Shown: positions 15,134 to 23,108 of the stretch, piece by piece
Position numbering within the stretch: the stretch's first letter is position 1
Layout of the letters: every line of letters starts with the position of its first letter
Assembly (NCBI RefSeq): GCF_002797555.1
Contig: NZ_PGFA01000001.1
Coordinates: 1,240,001 to 1,304,000, forward strand
DNA: 64,000 nucleotides
Source: Hymenobacter chitinivorans DSM 11115
GTDB lineage: Bacteria > Bacteroidota > Bacteroidia > Cytophagales > Hymenobacteraceae
Reading direction: 5' to 3'
Notes under the pieces: model-generated
Told to the model about the DNA's origin: nothing
What the model saw: only the letters and a program-made list of their open reading frames with translations
Database searches by the model: none
Made by a program: the position numbers and the translations under genes

Positions 15134-17470
15134 ATGGATAACGAACCAGCTTTCTTCGAAACCAACGGGCCCGGTACGGGTGGGGTAGTGGGCCAGCCGC
15201 TCGACAGGGTCGACGGCTTTGCCAAGGTGACCGGGCAGGCCAAGTACTCGGCCGAGTATAAGCTGCCGGGCCTGACCTACGGCGTGCTGCGGACCAGTGA
15301 AATTGCCCGGGGCAAAATCCAGAGCATCGACACCAGCGCGGCGGCCAAGGAGCCCGGCGTTATTGCCATCCTGACCCACCTGAACCTGCCCAAGCTGGCC
15401 AAGACGCCCAACGACCCGGAAGGCAAAAAGGCCATTGGGGCGCCCATGGGCTTTCTGCCGCTCACTTCCGACCAGGTGCACTACGCCGGGCAACCCGTAG
15501 CCTTGGTCGTGGCCGATACCTACGATCGGGCCGTGCACGCGGCTTCCCTGGTGAAGGTGCAGTACGCGGTGGAAAAGCCCTTTACCTCGTTTCTGGACCC
15601 CCAGGCCAAGCTCTTTGACCCCGAGAAGGTGCAGGACGGCAAAACGCCCGGCCACACCCGCCGCGGCAACCCCCAGGAAGCCTTTGCCGCCTCGCCCGTG
15701 CAACTCACCGCTACCTACGAGCATGCCATCAACCACCACAACCCCATGGAGCCCGGGGCCACCACCGCCGTGTGGGAAGGCCCCGACCGGGTGACGGTCT
15801 ACGAGTCGACCCAGGGCGTGACCCGCACCCAAAAGGCGCTGAGCACCATGCTGGGCCTGCCCACCGAGCAGGTGCGGGTGATAACCAAGTACCTCGGCGG
15901 CGGCTTCGGCTGCAAGGGCTCCACCTGGCCCCACACCATCCTGACGGTGCAGGCCGCCAAGGCCGTGGGCCGGCCCGTGCGCCTCTCGCTCACCCGGCCC
16001 CAGCAGTTTACCAGCATGGGCCACCGCGAAGACCAGCATCAGACCCTCAAGCTGGGTGCCACCCGGGACGGCAAGCTCACGGCCCTGATCCACGAGAAGA
16101 CCTCCACGACCTCACCCTGGGACAACTACGCCGAGCCCAACAGCCGCATCATCAACCTGCTCTACGCCTGTCCCGCCTTCGAATCGACCTACCAGCTGGG
16201 GCGGGCCAACGTGATGACCAGCACCTTTACCCGGGCCCCCGGCGAGGCCCCGGGTTCCTTCGCCATTGAGTGCTCGATGGACGACCTGGCCGCCCAGCTC
16301 GGTCTCGACCCGCTCCAGGTCCGGCTGCTGAACTACGCCGACAAGGACCCCAGCAACGGCAAGCCCTGGAGCAGCAAAAGCCTGAAGCAGTGCTACGCCC
16401 GCGGCGCCGAGCTCTTCGGCTGGAGCAAGCGCAACCCCAAGGCCGGTGCCACCCGCGACGGGCGCTACCTGGTGGGCTACGGCATGGCTACGGCCTCTTA
16501 CCCGGTGCACAACAACCAGGGCACGGCCCGGGTGCGCCTCTACGCCGACGGCCACGCCGTGGTGCAAACCGGGGCTACCGACCTAGGCACGGGCACCTAC
16601 ACCGTCATGACCCAGGTAGCGGCCGATTCGCTGGGCCTGGCGCCCGATAAAGTCCGCTTTGAGCTGGGCGACACCAACCTGCCCACGGCTCCCAACTCGG
16701 GCGGCTCGGTGGCGGCCGGCACCGTGTCGTCGTCTATCTACATGGCGGCCCAGGACGTGTGGCAGAAGCTGACCAAGCTGGCGACTCAGGATAAAAAGTC
16801 GCCGCTGTACCGGGCCAAGCCGGCCGACGTGGTGGTGGACAAGAACCGCCTGGTGCTCAAGGCCGACAAGACGAAAGGGGAGGACTTCATGGCCCTGATG
16901 AAGCGCAACGAAATGGCCGACATCGAGGGCATGGGTAATGGCAAGTACGGGGCCGGCTACGAGTCGGGCCTGGCGGCCGGGCCCGCCGACTCCGGCCACC
17001 AGGACGATATGGCCGGCCACTCCATGCACTCGTTTGGCGCCCACTTCTGCGAGGTGCGCGTCGACCCCGAGGTGGGCACCGTGCGCGTCACGCGCTGGGT
17101 GAGCGTGCACGCGGCCGGCCGGATTCTGAATGCCAAGACGGCCCGCAGCCAGATTATCGGCGGCAGCATCTTCGGCATCGGCGCGGCCCTGATGGAGGAA
17201 ACCTTCCGTGACCCGAACCTGGCCCGCTACACCAACGCCAGCCTGGGCGAGTACCACATTCCGGTCAACGCCGACATTCCCAACATGACCGTGGAGTTCA
17301 TTGAGGAGCACGACCCGTATATTAATGCTATGGGCGTGAAGGGCATCGGGGAAATATCGATGGTGGGCGTGGCCGCCGCCGTGGCCAACGCCGTATTTCA
17401 CGCCACCGGCAAGCGGATTCGCAGCCTGCCCATTACCCCGGATAAGGTGATGAACAGCCTGGCCGTTTAG
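15134..17470 (+). CDS. paoC: Aldehyde oxidoreductase molybdenum-cofactor subunit
   Basis: Catalytic subunit of 778 residues. GQPLDRVDGFAKVTGQAKYS opens the a/b hammerhead domain; LGGGFGCKGSTWPH and EAPGSFAIECSMDDLA lie in the cofactor-binding domain. The C-terminal GVKGIGEISMVG carries the invariant catalytic Glu at about residue 740. It would oxidise aldehydes (or related N-heterocycles) using Mo bound to a pterin dinucleotide. A His-rich, probably flexible insert (DSGHQDDMAGHSMHSFGAHF) lies near 620-640. The long open antisense frame opposite this gene is a GC artefact. Confidence 0.9.
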   Translation: MDNEPAFFETNGPGTGGVVGQPLDRVDGFAKVTGQAKYSAEYKLPGLTYGVLRTSEIARGKIQSIDTSAAAKEPGVIAILTHLNLPKLAKTPNDPEGKKAIGAPMGFLPLTSDQVHYAGQPVALVVADTYDRAVHAASLVKVQYAVEKPFTSFLDPQAKLFDPEKVQDGKTPGHTRRGNPQEAFAASPVQLTATYEHAINHHNPMEPGATTAVWEGPDRVTVYESTQGVTRTQKALSTMLGLPTEQVRVITKYLGGGFGCKGSTWPHTILTVQAAKAVGRPVRLSLTRPQQFTSMGHREDQHQTLKLGATRDGKLTALIHEKTSTTSPWDNYAEPNSRIINLLYACPAFESTYQLGRANVMTSTFTRAPGEAPGSFAIECSMDDLAAQLGLDPLQVRLLNYADKDPSNGKPWSSKSLKQCYARGAELFGWSKRNPKAGATRDGRYLVGYGMATASYPVHNNQGTARVRLYADGHAVVQTGATDLGTGTYTVMTQVAADSLGLAPDKVRFELGDTNLPTAPNSGGSVAAGTVSSSIYMAAQDVWQKLTKLATQDKKSPLYRAKPADVVVDKNRLVLKADKTKGEDFMALMKRNEMADIEGMGNGKYGAGYESGLAAGPADSGHQDDMAGHSMHSFGAHFCEVRVDPEVGTVRVTRWVSVHAAGRILNAKTARSQIIGGSIFGIGAALMEETFRDPNLARYTNASLGEYHIPVNADIPNMTVEFIEEHDPYINAMGVKGIGEISMVGVAAAVANAVFHATGKRIRSLPITPDKVMNSLAV

Positions 17471-17897
17471 GGTGTTTTACCAGAAGCTAAGCGGCAGGGG
17501 AGTTAGAAATCAGGACTAGAAGGCTAGTTCCCTCCTCAGATGAGGAGGGGCTAGGGGTGGTTCAATCGTTGAACGATGTCGTTGTCATGCTGAGCGAAGT
17601 CGAAGCATCTCTACCGCTTCGTTGCTACAATAACTAATTACCATTGCGGTAGAGATGCTTCGGCAAGCTCAGCATGACGTTCTTTTTGTGATGTTCTTTT
17701 AGGACGTTCAACGATTAGACCACCCCGCCCTTCGGGCACCCCTCCTTGAAGGAAGGAGGGGAACTAGCTTCCTAGTCCCGATACCTAAGCTTTCTAACCC
17801 TAACACCTAAGCTTCCTAGCACCTTAGCCCTAACCACTGCCCACGTACCCTCAGCGGCTTCGGCTGCGTACTACCTAGCTGCTACGCCTTATTTGCA
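17471..17897. other. Intergenic region filled by a nested inverted repeat
   Basis: Almost wholly occupied by the composite palindrome at 17524-17767. The remainder (17768-17897) contains degenerate AGCTTTC/AGCTTCC-type direct repeats and no visible gene. Confidence 0.6.
17524..17767. repeat. Three-layer nested inverted repeat
   Basis: Outer arms begin CTAGTTCCCTCCT and end GGAGGGGAACTAG. The middle layer is GGTGGTTCAATCGTTGAACG at 17556-17575 against CGTTCAACGATTAGACCACC at 17705-17724. The inner layer is GTCATGCTGAGCGAAG with GCATCTCTACCGC (17584-17617) against GCGGTAGAGATGC with GCTCAGCATGAC (17646-17679). The layers look like separate elements placed one inside another. Confidence 0.75.
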
Positions 17898-19085
17898 ATG
17901 ACTGAATTACAACGCCTGATTCTTGCCTACGATGAGCACCGCGCCGCCGGGCGGGCCTGCGCCCTGGCCTCGGTGGTGGACGTGGCCGGCTCGGCCTACC
18001 GCCGACCCGGGGCCCGCATGCTCGTGACGGAGGAAGGCCAGCTGACCGGGGCCATCAGTGGGGGCTGCCTCGAAGGCGACGCCCGCCGCCGGGCCCGGCA
18101 AACCATACAGCAGGGCCGCCCCACGGTGGTAACCTACGACTCCACCGACCCCGACGACGACCTGCAGTTCGGGGCCGCCCTGGGCTGCCAGGGCGTAGTA
18201 CAGATTCTGCTCGAACCGCTCGACTTCGCCAACCCCGACAACCCCCTGGAGCTGCTGCGGCGCTGGGCCCAGGGCGTGGCGGCCCCCGCCGTGGTGGCCA
18301 CCGTGTTCAGCATGGCCGGTACCGGGGCGGCGGCTCAAATGGGCGAGCGGCTGCTGCTTACCGCTGAGGGAAGCGTAGAAGGAAGTCTGCCCGCCGATTC
18401 GGAGCTGTACGACGCTATTCTGACCGATGCCCGGGCGGCTTTGGCCGCCGGACAGCCCGCCACCCGGCACTACCCCGCCCCGGCCGGCACGGTGCGGGTG
18501 AGTCTGGAGCTGCTGCGGCCCCCGGTGCGCCTGACCGTGTACGGGGCCGGCAACGACGTGCAGCCACTGGTGCGCCTGGCCGCCGGCCTGGGCTGGCGGG
18601 TGCAGGTCGTGGATGGGCGGCCCAACCAGGCCCAGGCTTCGCGCTTTCCCGAGGCCGAAGCCGTGCGGGTACTACCCCTGGCCCAGGTGCCGGACGAGCC
18701 GCACGACGGCAGCTTTGCCCTACTCATGACCCACAACTATTACTACGATTTGGCCGTGCTGCGCCACTTGCTGCCCGCCCCCACCCGCTACATCGGCTTG
18801 CTGGGCCCGCGCAAGAAGTACGACCGGCTGCTGGAAGACCTTGAGCAGGACGTGCCCGATGCCGCCGCCCAGCTCCGGGGCCGGCTCTACAGCCCGATTG
18901 GCCTGAACCTGGGCGCCGAAACGCCCGAGGAAATTGCCCTCTCCATCGTGGCCGAAATCCAGGCGGTGCTGGCCGGGCGGCCCGCGGGCTTCCTGCGCGA
19001 CTCGCCCCACCCGATTCACCCGCCCCTGCATTCCAACGCCCCGCTGGTGGTGGAAGGCGCCGCCGACCCCTCGTGCAGCCTCTAG
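17898..19085 (+). CDS. xdhC: XdhC family molybdenum cofactor maturation protein
   Basis: Protein of 395 residues of the XdhC/CoxI family, which binds and sulfurates Mo cofactor and inserts it into xanthine-oxidase-type enzymes (PaoD in E. coli). The N-terminal domain has GSAYRRPGARMLVTEEG, GAISGGCLEGD and GAALGCQGVVQILLEP. The C-terminal Rossmann domain begins VRLTVYGAGNDVQPLVRLAA. It follows the oxidoreductase genes and overlaps mocA by 13 bases, so it most likely matures PaoC. Confidence 0.9.
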   Translation: MTELQRLILAYDEHRAAGRACALASVVDVAGSAYRRPGARMLVTEEGQLTGAISGGCLEGDARRRARQTIQQGRPTVVTYDSTDPDDDLQFGAALGCQGVVQILLEPLDFANPDNPLELLRRWAQGVAAPAVVATVFSMAGTGAAAQMGERLLLTAEGSVEGSLPADSELYDAILTDARAALAAGQPATRHYPAPAGTVRVSLELLRPPVRLTVYGAGNDVQPLVRLAAGLGWRVQVVDGRPNQAQASRFPEAEAVRVLPLAQVPDEPHDGSFALLMTHNYYYDLAVLRHLLPAPTRYIGLLGPRKKYDRLLEDLEQDVPDAAAQLRGRLYSPIGLNLGAETPEEIALSIVAEIQAVLAGRPAGFLRDSPHPIHPPLHSNAPLVVEGAADPSCSL

Positions 19086-19702
19086 CCCTGCCCGCCGGTT
19101 TGCCCCGGCCCGCCCTGCTGGTGTTGGCCGCCGGCGCCTCCACCCGCCTGGGCCGGCCCAAGCAGCTCTTGCCCTACCAGGGCCAAACCCTGCTGCGCCG
19201 GGCCGCCGAAACCGCCGTAGCCGCCGCCCAGGGCGCCCCGGTCGTCGTCGTGACCGGGGCTTTGCACGAGGAGCTGCTGCCCGAGCTAGCCGGCTTGTCG
19301 GTGCAGGCGGTGCGCTGCCCGGAGTGGGAGCAGGGCATGGGCGCCTCGCTGCACTGCGGCCTGAGCGCCCTGGAAACGGCCAGCCCGTTGCTTTCCGTCA
19401 CGATTCTGCTCTGCGACCAGCCCCACGTGACGCCCGAGTTACTGCGGCAGCTCCACGCCACGCACACCGCTACCGGCCAGCCCATCGTGGCCACCGAGTA
19501 CGACGGGGTGCGGGGCGTACCGGTGTTGTTTGCCCAGGCCGCCCTGCCCATGCTGCGCGCCCTGCCCCCGGCCGCCGGGGCTGCTCAGCTGCTGCGCCGC
19601 TTCCCCGAGCTAGTTGCCGCCGTGCCCTTCGCCGAAGCCGCCGTGGACGTGGACACGCCAGAGCAGTACGCGGCTCTACTAGCCGCCGCCCGCACGCTGT
19701 AG
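19073..19702 (+). CDS. mocA: Molybdenum cofactor cytidylyltransferase-like protein
   Basis: Nucleotidyltransferase of 209 residues of the MobA/MocA fold. LVLAAGASTRLGRPKQLLPY at 16-35 is the NTP-binding loop, followed by WEQGMGASLHCGL and LLCDQPHVTP with the metal-binding Asp. MocA adds CMP to molybdopterin, giving the dinucleotide form used by PaoC-type enzymes, which fits the neighbours. The GTG start at 19073 lies inside xdhC. The last residues and the stop codon fall within one arm of a 25-bp inverted repeat (19685-19816), so the present C-terminus may have been set by a repeat insertion. Confidence 0.87.
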   Translation: MQPLALPAGLPRPALLVLAAGASTRLGRPKQLLPYQGQTLLRRAAETAVAAAQGAPVVVVTGALHEELLPELAGLSVQAVRCPEWEQGMGASLHCGLSALETASPLLSVTILLCDQPHVTPELLRQLHATHTATGQPIVATEYDGVRGVPVLFAQAALPMLRALPPAAGAAQLLRRFPELVAAVPFAEAAVDVDTPEQYAALLAAARTL

Positions 19703-19816
19703 AGACGCATATTTGCGTCTCATCGTCCGCGCCGCTAGGGCCGTTTTTACAGGTAATCGTTCTAAAATCGTTCAACGAGGAGACGCAAAGTTGCGTCTCT
19801 ACAGCGTGCGGGCGGC
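19685..19816. repeat. 25-bp perfect inverted repeat overlapping the end of mocA
   Basis: The arms at 19685-19709 and 19792-19816 are exact reverse complements over 25 bases and contain GTAGAGACGCA / TGCGTCTCTAC. The inner part repeats the theme (GACGCATATTTGCGTC, then GACGCAAAGTTGCGTC). The left arm encodes the last five codons and the stop of mocA. Confidence 0.85.
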
Positions 19817-19917
19817 CTTGTATAGGTATTATAAATATTTGAAAATAAAGAGCATAATACAACGAGTTTGTTAACAAGCTCCACTATATTACTTCCTCAT
19901 CCTTAACCCATTCTAGT

Positions 19918-20349
19918 ATGCCTATCGAATATTCCCTGGCCGAGCGCGGCAACCCCGCCAAGCCCAACGAGGCTAAAAAGTTTTATCCCGTGGCCCGCTC
20001 CCAGGGCGACACCAGTGTGCGCGACATGGCCGGCCGCATTAATGAGATGAGTACCGTGAGCACCGTCGACGTGATGGCCGTGCTCGAAGCCTTTTTCCAG
20101 ACCGTGCCCCGGGAGCTGGCCGCCGGCCGCATCGTGCGCTTCGGCGACTTCGGCTCCTTCTCCGTGAGCCTGCAAGGCCAGGGGGCCGCCTCCGAAAAGG
20201 AGTTTAACTCCGCCCTCATCGACAACGTGAAGGTGGTATTCCGCCCCGGTAAGCTCTTCGCCTCGGCTATGCAGGGCGCCGACCTGCGGCGGGTATCTAC
20301 CGTATTGGCCAATACCAAGGTCAAAGCGTCCTCGCGCAAGGGAGCCTAG
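19918..20349 (+). CDS. HU family DNA-binding protein (HU-HIG type)
   Basis: Protein of 143 residues with the Bacteroidota HU-HIG layout: an N-terminal stretch (YSLAERGNPAKPNEAKKFYP), then the HU-like core (VSTVDVMAVLEAFFQTVPRE, GRIVRFGDFGSFSVSL, NVKVVFRPGKLF). HU proteins bend and organise DNA. This branch occurs in many copies in the phylum, often near repeats and transferred DNA. It stands alone between two palindromic elements with an AT-rich upstream region. Confidence 0.9.
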   Translation: MPIEYSLAERGNPAKPNEAKKFYPVARSQGDTSVRDMAGRINEMSTVSTVDVMAVLEAFFQTVPRELAAGRIVRFGDFGSFSVSLQGQGAASEKEFNSALIDNVKVVFRPGKLFASAMQGADLRRVSTVLANTKVKASSRKGA

Positions 20350-20371
20350 AGCTTACTGGCCCGCCACTACC

Positions 20372-20457
20372 GTAGCGCGAACTTTGTAGTTCGCGTGCCA
20401 GAACAAGTCGCCCTGCCGAGGGTCGTTCTGGTACGCGAACTACAAAGTTCGCGCTAC
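20372..20457. repeat. Palindromic element with 33-bp arms
   Basis: GTAGCGCGAACTTTGTAGTT at 20372 has its reverse complement ending at 20457. The arms match in 32 of 33 bases with a 20-base loop. The outer GTAGCGCGA recurs in the element at 29368-29460, suggesting one repeat family. Confidence 0.8.
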
Positions 20458-20489
20458 TGCTTTGCTACAGCTCCCGGCAGAAGGCTACC

Positions 20490-20551
20490 GTGACATCCTG
20501 ATGTCATGCCCGTGACATAGGTATGTCACCTCGGTGACATACCTATGTCAC
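20490..20551. promoter_or_regulatory. Three phased dyads, GTGACA-N6-TGTCAC
   Basis: Sites at 20490-20507 (last base differs), 20512-20529 and 20534-20551, with centres exactly 22 bp apart. Each is itself palindromic, and the last two form a perfect 18-bp inverted repeat around CTCG. Two-turn phasing on one DNA face suggests a cooperative operator array for the MFS gene at 20701; an RNA hairpin is the alternative. Confidence 0.55.
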
Positions 20552-20700
20552 GAAAGAAAGCCCCTGAGAGTTTGCATCCCGGCAGGCCCGTTATTTTTGG
20601 GGCCGGGCCACCTCGCCCGGCATTAAACGGCAAGCTCGGCAACGACACCCCGGAATTCCCGTTATCTTGCCCAGCACCACACCGCCAACCCCTAGCTTTC

Positions 20701-22155
20701 ATGACGACCGTTTCCTCTGCTCCGGCCGCCGCGCCCGATGCTTCCTTCTCCGCTATTCCCAAGGACGACAAGCGCATTACCCGCGGCTGGACCTTCTACG
20801 ACTGGGCCAACTCGGTGTATCCGCTGGTGATTACCAGCTCCATCTTCCCTATTTACTGGGGCTCTATGGTAAAAGCCGTTACGAATACTGACAGCGGCAA
20901 AACGCCGGTTGAGTTTCTGGGCATGCACGTTCCGGGCACTTCCCTGCAGAACTATTCCGTATCGGCGGCCTTCCTCATCATTGCCCTGATTAGCCCCCTG
21001 CTCACTGCCCTGGCCGACTTCTCAGGCCGGAAGAAGCTCTTCCTGCAAATCTTCTGCTACATCGGCGCCTTGTCCTGCGCCGGACTCTACTTCTTCGAGC
21101 CCAGCACGTTCACCATCAGCGTGTTTGTCTTTATTATGGCGACGGTAGGCTTCTCCGGCTCCATTGTGTTTTACAACTCTTACCTGCCGGATATTTCCTC
21201 GGAGGAAAAGTTCGACTCGTTGTCGGCCCGGGGGTTCTCCATGGGCTATATCGGGTCGGTGCTGCTGCTGATCCTGTGCCTGATGCTGATTCAGGGCCCC
21301 ACGCTGTCGGGCACGCCTATGTTTGGGCTGACGGCTGGCGAGGCTACCCGCTACAGTTTCCTGCTCACGGGCATCTGGTGGGCTGGTTTCGCCCAGATTC
21401 CCTTCTTTACCCTGCCCGCCGACCGGGGCCGTCCCGCCGGGGCGGCCGTCGAGTCGGGCTGGCTGCTCAACGGCTTCCGGGAGCTAGGCAAGGTGTGGGA
21501 AGAAACCAAGAAGCAGCCTAATCTGAAGCGCTTCCTGCTGGCGTACTTCACCTACAACATGGGTGTTCAAACGGTGATGTACGTGGCTACTCTCTTCGGC
21601 GACGAAGAGCTGCACCTGGATAGCAAGTCGCTCATCATTACCATTCTGCTGCTCCAGATTGTCGGCATCCTGGGTGCTTATCTGTTTGCCAAGCTTTCGG
21701 AGCGTATCGGCAACACCCGGGCCCTGAGCTGGGCCGTGTTTATCTGGATGCTGATTTGTATAGCCGGCTACTACGTGCAGGCTGGTTGGAGCTTCTACCT
21801 GCTGGCCGCCATCATTGGCCTGACGATGGGGGCGGTCCAGAGCTTGTCGCGCTCCACGTATTCCAAGATTATTCCCGAGAATACGCCTAACTCGGCGGCC
21901 TACTTCAGCTTCTTCGACGTGACCGAGAAGGTTGGTATCGTCATCGGGCTAATCGTATTCGGCGGTATATCCCAGCTTATGGACGGCAATATGCGCTATA
22001 GCATCCTGGCCCTGATTGTATTCTTCGTTCTGGGACTGATATTCCTGCTGCAGCTACGAGGCCGTAAGCTGCGGGAAGGCTCCCCGGACGCCGATGCTAC
22101 GCTGGCCCCCCCGCCGGCCACGCCCAACGTGGGCATGCCCGCTTCGGTGAAGTAA
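20701..22155 (+). CDS. MFS transporter, UMF1 family
   Basis: Major facilitator protein of 484 residues with about twelve membrane segments. RITRGWTFYDWANSVYPLVI near residue 25 is the opening of the UMF1/Atg22-like family. Later motifs include LTALADFSGRKKLFLQIFCY, GSIVFYNSYLPDISSEEKFD and VQSLSRSTYSKIIPENTPNS. Substrate is unknown; the relation to vacuolar Atg22 hints at amino-acid export, which is inference. ATG at 20701 is chosen because the family begins about 25 residues before the RGW motif. Three phased dyads lie 150-210 bases upstream. Confidence 0.9.
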   Translation: MTTVSSAPAAAPDASFSAIPKDDKRITRGWTFYDWANSVYPLVITSSIFPIYWGSMVKAVTNTDSGKTPVEFLGMHVPGTSLQNYSVSAAFLIIALISPLLTALADFSGRKKLFLQIFCYIGALSCAGLYFFEPSTFTISVFVFIMATVGFSGSIVFYNSYLPDISSEEKFDSLSARGFSMGYIGSVLLLILCLMLIQGPTLSGTPMFGLTAGEATRYSFLLTGIWWAGFAQIPFFTLPADRGRPAGAAVESGWLLNGFRELGKVWEETKKQPNLKRFLLAYFTYNMGVQTVMYVATLFGDEELHLDSKSLIITILLLQIVGILGAYLFAKLSERIGNTRALSWAVFIWMLICIAGYYVQAGWSFYLLAAIIGLTMGAVQSLSRSTYSKIIPENTPNSAAYFSFFDVTEKVGIVIGLIVFGGISQLMDGNMRYSILALIVFFVLGLIFLLQLRGRKLREGSPDADATLAPPPATPNVGMPASVK

Positions 22156-22163
22156 CTTTGTCG

Positions 22164-22191
22164 AAAGCCCTGCCGCTGTGCAGGGCTTTTG
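22164..22191 (+). terminator. Terminator of the MFS gene
   Basis: AAAGCCCTGC / GCAGGGCTTT stem with a 6-base loop and T tail, 8 bases after the stop. Confidence 0.8.
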
Positions 22192-22275
22192 CGTGCAAAA
22201 GAGGGGAGAGGAATAACTTTTAGCCGGCGTTTCACTTATCAGTTCACTTCTCACGCTCACCAAACCCCCACGCGT

Positions 22276-22797
22276 ATGTCGACAGCCACCACCCAACCTT
22301 CCCTGCAAGCCGCCCTGAGCCAGGAGCTCAAGCGCGAACTGCTGCTCACCCGCCGCCTGCTCGAGCGGGTGCCCACCGAGCAGTTTGGCTGGCAGCCCCA
22401 CCCCAAGTCCATGAAGCTGGGCACCCTGGCTTCCCACATGGCCAACCTGGTCGGCTTCCTGGAAATGTCATTGCAGGGCCCCGAAACCGACATGCTGACC
22501 CGGCAGGCGCCCCCGTCGCCGACCGATACCGACGAGGTGCTGCGCCGCTTCGACCTCAACGGCGAGAACCTGCACAAGGCCCTCGGCGACGTGGATGACG
22601 AAACCTTCCATGCCCTGTGGACCATGCGCCGCGGCGAGCAAACCATCATGCAGCTGCCCCGCGCCGCCGTGGCCCGCACCCTGGTCCTGAACCACCTGAT
22701 TCACCACCGCGGCCAGCTCAGCGTCTACCTGCGCCTGCTCGACATTCCCGTGCCCGCCATCTACGGCAGCTCCGCCGACGAAGGCCCGGCGAAGTAA
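22276..22797 (+). CDS. DinB family protein
   Basis: Protein of 173 residues with the four-helix DinB/YfiT fold. LLLTRRLLERVPTEQFGWQP holds the opening helix, TLASHMANLVGFLEM the first metal His, and VLNHLIHHRGQLSVYLRLLD the His pair (HxxHHRGQ). These proteins bind a divalent metal and include bacillithiol- or mycothiol-type thiol transferases; the activity here is unknown. ATG at 22276 is chosen since the upstream in-frame region is unlike the family. It is monocistronic, with terminators on both sides. Confidence 0.88.
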   Translation: MSTATTQPSLQAALSQELKRELLLTRRLLERVPTEQFGWQPHPKSMKLGTLASHMANLVGFLEMSLQGPETDMLTRQAPPSPTDTDEVLRRFDLNGENLHKALGDVDDETFHALWTMRRGEQTIMQLPRAAVARTLVLNHLIHHRGQLSVYLRLLDIPVPAIYGSSADEGPAK

Positions 22798-23108
22798 TGT
22801 GCTAATGGTTAATGTGCTAATGTGAGGAATGTGTTAAATGTGGTTGAATGGGGGCGAATGTGTCCTTGCGAGGCATAGCCGAAGCCATCCTTCCTCTGCG
22901 CAGTACGACTCGTTCTTTTACTAGAAAGCCCTTTATCGGTAGTTCGATAAAGGGCTTTCACTTTAAAGGGCGGAGTACATTTCAGAGGACGGATTGACGC
23001 CGCTTGAAGCGCGCAATATCATGCTTCCTGGCAATGACACATTATTCTCATTTCCCATATTCAACCACATTAAACATAGCACATTGCTCACATTAGCACT
23101 TGAGCACA
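22798..23108. repeat. Intergenic nested repeat between DinB and amidohydrolase genes
   Basis: Outer, loosely matched arms of AATGTGCTAATG / CATTAGCAC type (about 22796-22860 and 23047-23112) surround a TCCTTGCGAGG / CCTGGCAATGACA layer and, at the centre, the terminator at 22924-22959. No gene is seen. Confidence 0.6.
22924..22959. terminator. Bidirectional terminator
   Basis: Perfect 15-bp stem GAAAGCCCTTTATCG / CGATAAAGGGCTTTC with a 6-base loop, between the convergent DinB and amidohydrolase genes. Confidence 0.8.

Larger units (their letters stand above)
20350..20700. other. Intergenic region with palindrome and dyad array
   Basis: Holds the 33-bp-arm palindrome (20372-20457) and three GTGACA-N6-TGTCA-type dyads (20490-20551). 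The rest, 20552-20700, is the leader of the MFS gene. An in-frame extension upstream of 20701 lacks transporter features. Confidence 0.6.

Noticed and set aside
13958..16093. 711-codon open frame antisense to paoB and paoC
   Set aside because: It mirrors the codon bias of the real genes (His/Gly/Val/Leu-rich) and has no domain; such frames occur opposite most genes in this window.
20545..20700. N-terminal extension of the MFS protein
   Set aside because: The extension starts within the third dyad and lacks any UMF1 similarity; the ATG at 20701 fits the family.
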